Shown piece after piece: positions 1 through 4,751 of a stretch of DNA of 5,674 nucleotides. The position numbers and the translations under genes were made by a program. Position 1 is the stretch's first letter. Every line of letters starts with the position of its first letter. The stretch covers positions 1 through 5,674 of the forward strand of contig NYVP01000178.1 of the NCBI GenBank assembly GCA_002684575.1, read 5' to 3'. Under the pieces are notes generated by a model, which saw only the letters and a program-made list of their open reading frames with translations, was not told where the DNA came from and ran no database searches. Source of the stretch: Verrucomicrobiales bacterium (GTDB taxonomy: Bacteria > Verrucomicrobiota > Verrucomicrobiia > Verrucomicrobiales > DEV007).

Positions 1-317
1 ACGATTCCAGAGGAAGTAACATGGAACCCATATGTATTTGATCGTTTTCTGGGTAATTTGTTATAGGCCCTGAAAGATCCTGAAGGAGTAGGACTTTCAT
101 TTTTGCCAATACAAGTAGCCGTTATCAATAAAGGTTTATTTTCTTCGAGAACGTAAATAGCAGAATTCTGTAAGGATACTTTTACTCGAACTTTATTTGG
201 ATTTGATGGTCTATAGGCCAGAGAATCATAATTTCCGACATCGTAAGAATTACATCCGACAAAATTAAACAAGGCAAAACTAGCAATGTTTAATATAAAG
301 AAACTATTTTTTGTCAT
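1..317 (-). CDS. L,D-transpeptidase (YkuD-like) lipoprotein, N-terminal part; C-terminus outside window
   Basis: An uninterrupted minus-strand frame starts at the ATG at 317-315 and gives 105 complete codons before the window edge. Residues 1-21 look like a lipoprotein signal peptide: K3 is followed by a hydrophobic stretch ending F-V-G, with Cys22 as the likely lipidated residue. The F at -3 is not a canonical lipobox residue. From about residue 43 the sequence reads like the opening of a YkuD domain: a strand V-R-V-K-V-S-L-Q, then A-I-Y-V-L-E-E-N-K, then T-C-I-G-K ahead of S-P-T-P-S-G-S-F (75-82). That Thr-Pro-Ser/Thr-Gly block is typical of the family. YkuD enzymes make 3-3 peptidoglycan cross-links or attach lipoproteins in the periplasm. 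The catalytic H and S-x-G-C motifs would lie beyond the window, so activity cannot be judged. It lies downstream of the peptidase gene on the same strand, 133 bp away, with its own promoter candidate. Confidence 0.77.
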   Translation of the reverse strand, partial: MTKNSFFILNIASFALFNFVGCNSYDVGNYDSLAYRPSNPNKVRVKVSLQNSAIYVLEENKPLLITATCIGKNESPTPSGSFRAYNKLPRKRSNTYGFHVTSSGI

Positions 318-344
318 ATAAAATAAATAAGACGCTTATCAATT

Positions 345-350
345 ATTATA
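345..350 (-). promoter_or_regulatory. Candidate -10 box for the L,D-transpeptidase-like gene
   Basis: The minus strand has a perfect TATAAT here, about 28 nt upstream of the ATG at 317. That would place transcription start near 338 and leave a leader of about 20 nt. The best -35-like match is TTGTCA (370-365), but the spacer would be only 14 bp, which is short for a sigma70-type promoter. AT-rich DNA gives such hexamers by chance, so confidence is low. Confidence 0.33.
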
Positions 351-363
351 TATTTCCTAATAG

Positions 364-391
364 TTGACAAACATTAAACAAATACTATTTT
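364..391 (+). promoter_or_regulatory. Candidate sigma70-type promoter facing right, with no protein gene behind it
   Basis: A perfect TTGACA (364-369) is followed after 16 bp by TATTTT (386-391), a 4/6 match to TATAAT. Transcription would start near 398. No plus-strand protein gene follows. Downstream come only an 18-bp palindrome and a terminator-like hairpin, after which lies the antisense of the peptidase gene. The -35 hexamer overlaps, on the opposite strand, the -35-like TTGTCA of the leftward gene. Confidence 0.38.
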
Positions 392-396
392 CTGTT

Positions 397-414
397 AGTT
401 GTTTTAAAACAACT
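397..414. repeat. Perfect 18-bp palindrome in the intergenic region
   Basis: AGTTGTTTTAAAACAACT is identical to its reverse complement over all 18 bases. It begins at the start site predicted from the 364-391 promoter. It could be a dimeric regulator's operator, or half of it could fold in RNA, although with no natural loop an RNA hairpin would have to open its central bases. It has no T-run and is not itself a terminator. Confidence 0.55.
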
Positions 415-471
415 GTTTGTTTGTGTTTCATGTTTTAAATAGCGCTTGAATTAATCAAGCGCTGTTTTTTT
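398..471 (+). ncRNA. Possible small RNA (promoter, palindrome, terminator); hypothetical
   Basis: This is inferred only from arrangement. A TTGACA/TATTTT promoter candidate would start RNA near 398 and the T-run at 465-471 would end it, giving about 74 nt. The transcript would hold a self-complementary 5' region, a U-rich single-stranded middle (415-440) and a stable 3' hairpin, which is a common small-RNA layout. Its last 21 nt would be antisense to the end of the peptidase mRNA. I see no convincing peptide in it and no resemblance to 6S, tmRNA, SRP or RNase P RNA. Fortuitous AT-rich promoter hexamers are the main alternative. Confidence 0.25.
441..471 (+). terminator. Rho-independent terminator-like hairpin with plus-strand T-run
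   Basis: The arms AGCGCTTGA (441-449) and TCAAGCGCT (455-463) form a perfect 9-bp stem around a 5-nt loop, followed by G and seven T (465-471). This is a textbook intrinsic terminator for plus-strand transcription. On the minus strand the stem is followed only by ATTTAAAA, so it is a weak terminator for the peptidase gene that ends here. In the peptidase mRNA the right arm encodes the penultimate residues, the stop codon lies in the loop, and the left arm is 3' UTR. It may act in both directions, but the T-run favours plus. Confidence 0.68.
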
Positions 472-1485
472 AAAATGGTTTGAGGTTTGTTTAATTAACT
501 CTCCGTATTCCCTTACTTTACTATCAAATCTCGATCGCTTTTTGAAAACCTCCTTATCAGGTCCTTTTGGAAAAAGTTTTATAATACACTGCATTAAATT
601 AATTAATACTTTTAGGTCAGAAAAACTTACGAACTCTTCTTTAATTTTATTTTGATCACCACAATTATGATAGTTTCCTAATGGTAAAGAAATTCCAGCG
701 ACCCGTATATCGAAAACTGATAAAGCTGAGGCTTCGCATGCTCCCAGATCCAACAATCCACGCTGTATTTTCAAATTTGACTCTTTGGCAGCAAATAAAA
801 TAGATTCGGTAGCATCATGATCAAAGACAGTCAATCTATCACCTAATCTGCAAATGGGCCCTTCGCCAACCTTTGATTTGCCTGTAGGAATACTTGTTTC
901 GATAGAAACAAAGCATGCGTCATCACAATAAGGCCAATTCTTTGCCAGTTCAGTAGCTCCTACAAACCCTACTTCTTCCGCTCTAGTAAATACAGCTCCG
1001 ACAGGAGAAGAAATATTTTTTGATGATAATATTTGAATTAAAGTAATTATTGCAACACAACCTATTAAATCATCGCAAGCTCGAGATTTAATTAAATCTT
1101 CATCAATTTTATATGGCAATAGATCCCACATGGCAAAATCACCAAACTCTTTTATAGGAAAATTACATTTTAAATAACTTTCCGGAACACCACCAAGAAA
1201 CACATAATCTCCATTCTTCTTAAAATCTTCTATTTGATTTTCTTCATGGCTCAACCATTTGACATATCCCGGGTGATCCATATGGGCGCCAAAAATCCAT
1301 TTAGGCTTTTTGTCTTTAGGCCCAACATTTACAATTAAATTTCCAAACGAATCGGTACTGATTTCGGTATCTTTACAACCTGACAACAAATCTATTATCG
1401 TTTTCCGAAGTAAATATTCATGAAATGGTGCAGTAGGTGTCCGCAAAATAGATTCCAAGTTATTAATAAGATTTTTCTTATCCAT
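451..1485 (-). CDS. M42-type metallo-aminopeptidase (glutamyl aminopeptidase/endoglucanase-M-like)
   Basis: The 344-residue product has the ordered metal and catalytic residues of the M42 (clan MH) di-zinc peptidases. These are H68-M-D70, then R135-A-C-D-D139 with D138 as the likely bridging aspartate, then the pair E170-E171 (catalytic base plus ligand), then S194-I-E196, and finally H273 in N-Y-H-N. E196 sits where many M42 enzymes have Asp. Such enzymes are cytoplasmic, often form large tetrahedral complexes, and remove N-terminal residues from peptides. The length fits the family (about 340-370), and there is no signal peptide. A basic, low-conservation-looking tail follows about residue 308. 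The ATG at 1485 is the natural start because the frame opens directly into the family's N-terminal helix; no Shine-Dalgarno is present. It diverges from the acyltransferase gene, with 46 bp between ATGs. Related M28 or M20 peptidases are the alternative, but the spacing fits M42 better. Substrate specificity cannot be read. Confidence 0.9.
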   Translation of the reverse strand: MDKKNLINNLESILRTPTAPFHEYLLRKTIIDLLSGCKDTEISTDSFGNLIVNVGPKDKKPKWIFGAHMDHPGYVKWLSHEENQIEDFKKNGDYVFLGGVPESYLKCNFPIKEFGDFAMWDLLPYKIDEDLIKSRACDDLIGCVAIITLIQILSSKNISSPVGAVFTRAEEVGFVGATELAKNWPYCDDACFVSIETSIPTGKSKVGEGPICRLGDRLTVFDHDATESILFAAKESNLKIQRGLLDLGACEASALSVFDIRVAGISLPLGNYHNCGDQNKIKEEFVSFSDLKVLINLMQCIIKLFPKGPDKEVFKKRSRFDSKVREYGELIKQTSNHFKKTALD

Positions 1486-1531
1486 TGTATTAAACTATTT
1501 TTTTAAAATACTTTTGAAAATAAATAAACAC
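1486..1531. promoter_or_regulatory. Short divergent promoter region between peptidase and acyltransferase genes
   Basis: Only 46 bp separate the two divergent ATG codons, or 28 bp if the acyltransferase starts at the TTG at 1514. The stretch is almost entirely A/T. On plus, TAAAAT (1504-1509) matches TATAAT at 5/6, but no good -35 lies at the right distance. Any -35 elements must lie inside the opposite gene's first codons. I see no operator-like inverted repeat and no ribosome-binding motif for either gene. Confidence 0.3.
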
Positions 1532-2488
1532 ATGAGGCATTTCCGCTATCGAATCGAATGGTTTTTCATAAAATCCATGCAACTGATCGCCCCTCTCCTT
1601 CCTAGAGCTTTAATAGTAGTGTTATCTGAACAAATTGGGAAGCTAGCTTTTGTTTTTGACACCAGAGGAAGGATTACAGGCATGGCAAATTCAAAATGTG
1701 TTATAGAATCAGGTGAACTAGTAAATATCAACACTCAAGAAATGATATTAAAAAGTTACCAATACTTCTCGAGAAGCATGATAGATTTATTCTGGGGAAA
1801 GCGCCTAAACAAAAACAATTATTCGAAATATATTCAAATAGAATTCGAAGATAAGGTTGCGCATGAAAAAGCCATTAAAAATGGAGCAATTTGGGTTACT
1901 CCTCACTATGGTAGCTTTGAGTGGATAAGTTTAGCAATGGGATTTCTCGAAGTCCCTTTCGTTGTTGTTGCACAGGACTTCAGAAATCCAATGCTTACTG
2001 AAATCTTTAAAAATTCGAGAGAACATAGTGGACATCAAGTTATTTCGTCTAATAGAGCTGTCATAAAATTACTTAAAACATTAAAACGAAATGGTAATGC
2101 TGCCCTTCTCACCGACTTAAATGTTAAACCTAGCAAAGAAGCCATTCCCATTAAGTGCTTCTCGAAGATAACTTCAGTCACTCGACTCCACGCATTTTTG
2201 CAACACCAAACCAAGTTACCAATAATACCAGGAATCTCGATACCCTGTACTGATGGAACATACTTAATGAAAGTATTAAAACCTATCGAATATTCAACCA
2301 ATTTAAATGAACAAGAAACTGCCCAAAAATGTTGGGATGTGTTGGAAAAATCTATTAAAGATTTTCCAGAACCTTGGTTATGGATGTATCGACACTGGCG
2401 GCATAAGCCAATGTCGAGTAAAAGGAATGAATACCCGTTCTACGCGAAAGAATCGGTGAACTTCGAAAAGTGGATGAGTAATTACTAA
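1532..2488 (+). CDS. Lipid A biosynthesis lauroyl/myristoyl-type acyltransferase (LpxL/HtrB family)
   Basis: The product (318 residues from this ATG) matches the LpxL/LpxM family of inner-membrane enzymes that transfer a fatty acyl chain from acyl-ACP to lipid A precursors. The N-terminus is the usual R-x-E-W helix with a hydrophobic segment and L-P-R, an anchor near the membrane. The catalytic H-x4-E motif is H125-Y-G-S-F-E130, preceded by W-V-T-P. Later family blocks are also visible: A-L-L-T-D at about 191-195, a conserved A-F-L-Q..T-K-L-P-I-I-P segment at about 221-233, and the C-terminal P-E-P-W-L-W-M-Y-R-H-W block at about 279-289. Length is normal (about 300-330). An in-frame TTG at 1514 would add six residues; I prefer the ATG because neither has a ribosome-binding motif and the family usually starts close to this point. 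Whether it acts like LpxL, LpxM or LpxP, or on another lipid (ornithine-lipid or mannoside acyltransferases share the fold), cannot be decided. The gene is unusually rich in TCGA and its stop touches that of ftsH. Confidence 0.92.
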   Translation: MRHFRYRIEWFFIKSMQLIAPLLPRALIVVLSEQIGKLAFVFDTRGRITGMANSKCVIESGELVNINTQEMILKSYQYFSRSMIDLFWGKRLNKNNYSKYIQIEFEDKVAHEKAIKNGAIWVTPHYGSFEWISLAMGFLEVPFVVVAQDFRNPMLTEIFKNSREHSGHQVISSNRAVIKLLKTLKRNGNAALLTDLNVKPSKEAIPIKCFSKITSVTRLHAFLQHQTKLPIIPGISIPCTDGTYLMKVLKPIEYSTNLNEQETAQKCWDVLEKSIKDFPEPWLWMYRHWRHKPMSSKRNEYPFYAKESVNFEKWMSNY

Positions 2489-2511
2489 TTAAGCTCCGAC
2501 AGGAGATAATT
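2487..2511. repeat. Imperfect hairpin spanning the abutting stop codons of two convergent genes
   Basis: AATTA (2487-2491) pairs with TAATT (2507-2511) and CTCC (2494-2497) pairs with GGAG (2502-2505) around a GACA loop. Small unpaired bases lie between the two stems (AG on the left, A on the right). It covers part of both stop codons and the last codons of ftsH. There is no T-run on either side, so it is not a classical intrinsic terminator, but it could protect 3' ends or slow polymerase for both transcripts. Confidence 0.4.
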
Positions 2512-4513
2512 CACCGGGACTAATATCATCGCCAAGTGAAGAATCTTCGCTATTTTTTAGCTTCTTGTTTTCAGTATCAATCTCTGGTGGCATAGGACTA
2601 GGCGGCGGGTCACTCATTTCACCATCATCCATCAAATCTTTGATGTGAGAAGCGTCTAAAGTTTCATATTCAAGCAAGGCATGAGCAATCAAGTCCAGAT
2701 CTTCTCTGTGACTTAGAAGCATTTCTCTAGCCTTGTTATAAGCGGTATCAATGAGACGTTTTACTTCACTATCGATTTTCTGAGCAGTACTTTCAGAATA
2801 CGATCTAGTGGCAGTCATGTCCCTAGCAAGGAATTTATGCTCTTGATGATCTCCGTACTCGACCATTCCAAGGTCTTCACTCATACCCCATTGACAGACC
2901 ATTTTTCTGGCGACGTCCGTTGCCATTTTAATATCTCCACCGGCACCGTTAGTTACATCTCCGAAAACAATTTCTTCCGCAACTCTGCCTCCCATGGCAA
3001 CTACGAGGTGATCAAGCATTTCAAATTTGCGTTGGGTATATTTATCTTCCTCAGGCAAAAACATTGTTACACCAAGTGCTGGTCCTCGCGGAATAATGGT
3101 TACTTTGTGTAAAGGATCAGTATGCTCTAATAGTACATTTAAGATGGCGTGCCCAGCTTCATGATATGCGGTATTTTCTTTTTCTTTTTCACTTAATGCC
3201 AAACTTCTTCTTTCTTTACCCCATCTAACTTTGTCTCTGGCTTCTTCAAGTTCAGAAAGTGTTATGGCTTTCATACCTTTACTAGCCGCCATCAACGCTG
3301 CTTCATTAATAACATTCGCAAGTTCGGCTCCTGAATAACCTGGTGTGCCTCTAGCAATAATTTCCAAATCAACACCTTCAGACATTTTAACTTTTTTAGC
3401 GTGAACCTCTAGGATGGCATGTCTACCTCTAACATCAGGCAATCCAACGGTTACTTCGCGATCAAATCTTCCGGGTCTCAGCAATGCGGGATCAAGTACA
3501 TCAGGTCTGTTAGTTGCAGCAATAATGATAACACCCTCCTGAGTTTCAAAACCATCCATCTCAACGAGCAGAGCATTTAGTGTTTGTTCACGCTCATCAT
3601 GACCTCCTCCAAGACCATGGCCCCTGTGTCTTCCTACAGCATCTATCTCATCGATGAAAATGAGACAAGGCGCATGCTTTTTACCCTGCTCGAACATGTC
3701 TCTAACCCGGGAAGCACCCACACCAACAAACATTTCAACGAAATCAGATCCGCTAATACTAAAAAATGGCACGTCTGCCTCGCCTGCAATTGCTCTAGCA
3801 AGTAACGTTTTACCAGTACCAGGTGCTCCAACCATCAAAACACCTTTTGGAATTTGTCCGCCTAAGCGTTGAAATTTTTTAGGATCTTTTAAATATTCGA
3901 CAAGTTCAGATACTTCTTCTTTAGCTTCACTAACACCAGCAACGTCTTTGAAAGTAACTTTCTTCGTGTCCATGTTGAGCATCTTTGCTTTACTTTTTCC
4001 AAAACTCATTGCTCCACGACCAGCCATTTTCATTTGTTGCCTAAAAAAGAAATAAAGAATGAGCAGAATCAACAAAATAGGTAATATTGTAATCATTACC
4101 GCACTCATCGTGTTACTTTCAAACTTGGGGGTATAAGTTAAATCGTTACTTTTAAGAAGTTCAGATAACTCTTCTTTTTGAAATTCTACATTAACAGGCA
4201 CTTCAATCTTGCTTGATGTTTCCTCAATACCATCTGATTTAAGGTGAGCAATTATAGTCTCCTCAGAACTTTCTTGTTTTCTGACTAATTCAAGTGGCTT
4301 TTTGTCATCAATTTTCCCTGCATTGACATAGCCCTTAAATTCAGGCCAAGTCGTTGACTTACCTTGAGTCGAACTTTTCATGTTCAAAGCAAGGAAAATC
4401 AGAAAACAAGCGATACCTATGAAAATGAGTCCTTTGAAATTTACAGGGGAATCATTTCCTTTAGGGTCTTTAGAATTATTATCTTGAGGCATTCTTGGAT
4501 CATTTTCAGACAT
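2489..4513 (-). CDS. ftsH: ATP-dependent zinc metalloprotease FtsH
   Basis: This 674-residue protein is a complete FtsH, the membrane-anchored hexameric AAA+ protease that degrades misfolded membrane proteins and selected regulators. In order it has a short polar cytoplasmic N-terminus (1-27), TM1 (about 28-44), a periplasmic segment (about 46-134) and TM2 (about 136-157). The AAA module follows: Walker A G229-A-P-G-T-G-K-T236, pore loop M261-F-V-G, Walker B L284-I-F-I-D-E289, and the second region of homology with N335 and arginine fingers R346 and R349. The zinc protease has H451-E-A-G-H455 with D527 as the likely third ligand. All catalytic residues are present. The tail from about 629 is acidic and proline-rich, longer than needed for the protease domain. 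The ATG at 4513 is chosen because it gives a normal N-terminus; only a weak GAG precedes it. The gene stands alone, convergent with the acyltransferase and divergent from the ABC gene. In E. coli FtsH controls LPS synthesis through LpxC; a similar link here is only inference. Confidence 0.98.
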   Translation of the reverse strand: MSENDPRMPQDNNSKDPKGNDSPVNFKGLIFIGIACFLIFLALNMKSSTQGKSTTWPEFKGYVNAGKIDDKKPLELVRKQESSEETIIAHLKSDGIEETSSKIEVPVNVEFQKEELSELLKSNDLTYTPKFESNTMSAVMITILPILLILLILYFFFRQQMKMAGRGAMSFGKSKAKMLNMDTKKVTFKDVAGVSEAKEEVSELVEYLKDPKKFQRLGGQIPKGVLMVGAPGTGKTLLARAIAGEADVPFFSISGSDFVEMFVGVGASRVRDMFEQGKKHAPCLIFIDEIDAVGRHRGHGLGGGHDEREQTLNALLVEMDGFETQEGVIIIAATNRPDVLDPALLRPGRFDREVTVGLPDVRGRHAILEVHAKKVKMSEGVDLEIIARGTPGYSGAELANVINEAALMAASKGMKAITLSELEEARDKVRWGKERRSLALSEKEKENTAYHEAGHAILNVLLEHTDPLHKVTIIPRGPALGVTMFLPEEDKYTQRKFEMLDHLVVAMGGRVAEEIVFGDVTNGAGGDIKMATDVARKMVCQWGMSEDLGMVEYGDHQEHKFLARDMTATRSYSESTAQKIDSEVKRLIDTAYNKAREMLLSHREDLDLIAHALLEYETLDASHIKDLMDDGEMSDPPPSPMPPEIDTENKKLKNSEDSSLGDDISPGELSPVGA

Positions 4514-4532
4514 ATTCTCGAGGGTAAGATTT

Positions 4533-4538
4533 ATTATA
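4533..4538 (-). promoter_or_regulatory. Candidate -10 box for ftsH
   Basis: The minus strand has a perfect TATAAT, 20 nt upstream of the ftsH ATG, implying a leader of only about 13 nt. No good -35 hexamer lies 16-18 bp further up. I do not see a heat-shock (sigma32-type) promoter, although ftsH is heat-induced in some bacteria. The surroundings are very AT-rich, so chance is a real alternative. Confidence 0.32.
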
Positions 4539-4620
4539 TTAATAATACATTACAGAACTATAAACTAATGAAATTATATTTATTACAAACTAGTCTGTAG
4601 TGCTGTAGTTCCATAACTTA

Positions 4621-4665
4621 TAACATGATTTTGGTGATTAAATAAAAATTTCACCTAAAATGTTA
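4621..4665. repeat. Bulged 14-bp inverted repeat (possible operator or RNA hairpin)
   Basis: Three complementary segments line up: TAACA (4621-4625) with TGTTA (4661-4665), TTTT (4629-4632) with AAAA (4657-4660), and GGTGA (4633-4637) with TCACC (4651-4655). The bulges are TGA on the left and T on the right; the loop is 13 nt. No T-run follows on either strand, so it is unlikely to be a terminator. GGTGA-N13-TCACC could be a dimeric regulator site, or a leader hairpin of the ABC gene if transcription starts upstream of it. Confidence 0.45.
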
Positions 4666-4706
4666 AGAATTATTCAATAAAACGGAATTTTACTAATTAC
4701 AGATCC

Positions 4707-4751
4707 ATGGCAAATGTTGAAAACAATTACTTCTCAAATCTTAACTCTTAA
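4707..4751 (+). CDS. Possible 14-codon upstream open frame overlapping the ABC gene start; doubtful
   Basis: An ATG at 4707 opens a 14-residue frame, MANVENNYFSNLNS, ending in TAA at 4749-4751. The last A of this stop is the first A of the ABC gene's ATG (TAATG), the arrangement seen in translational coupling. Five of 14 residues are Asn. It has no ribosome-binding motif, and short frames of this kind arise often by chance in AT-rich leaders. If it is translated, it would let terminating ribosomes restart at a gene that lacks its own Shine-Dalgarno. Confidence 0.15.
   Translation: MANVENNYFSNLNS

Larger units (their letters stand above)
4514..4750. promoter_or_regulatory. Divergent intergenic control region between ftsH and the ABC transporter gene
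   Basis: This 237-bp AT-rich stretch should hold the promoters of both divergent genes. Visible elements are the TATAAT for ftsH (4533-4538), a cluster of AACTA words (4556, 4563, 4588, inverted at 4606), a tandem 8-mer CTGTAGT(G/T) at 4595-4610, and the bulged inverted repeat at 4621-4665. For the ABC gene, TTGAAA at 4717-4722 is the best -35-like word, but only a poor -10 follows, and transcription would then start almost at the ATG. No T-run terminator, tRNA or recognised riboswitch is present. Confidence 0.4.

Noticed and set aside
318..450. Peptide-coding gene in this intergenic region
   Set aside because: The ATG near 430 is followed almost at once by TAA, and no other convincing start and frame exists.
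1514..1531. TTG at 1514 as the acyltransferase start
   Set aside because: It is possible, but it adds only six polar residues with no ribosome-binding motif; the ATG at 1532 is the simpler choice.
2035..2301. Minus-strand open frame of 88 codons
   Set aside because: It lies antisense inside the acyltransferase gene, whose family motifs run through this region; the translation resembles no known family.
2837..3112. Plus-strand open frame of 91 codons
   Set aside because: It is antisense to the conserved FtsH protease domain and has no promoter or recognisable protein features.
3584..3872. Three overlapping short frames on both strands
   Set aside because: All lie inside the FtsH AAA module (Walker A to Walker B), whose sequence constraint creates long shadow frames.
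4364..4600. Plus-strand 78-codon frame crossing the ftsH start
   Set aside because: Most of it is antisense to the FtsH N-terminus and its composition looks random; the short ATG-started version at 4568-4600 has only 10 codons.
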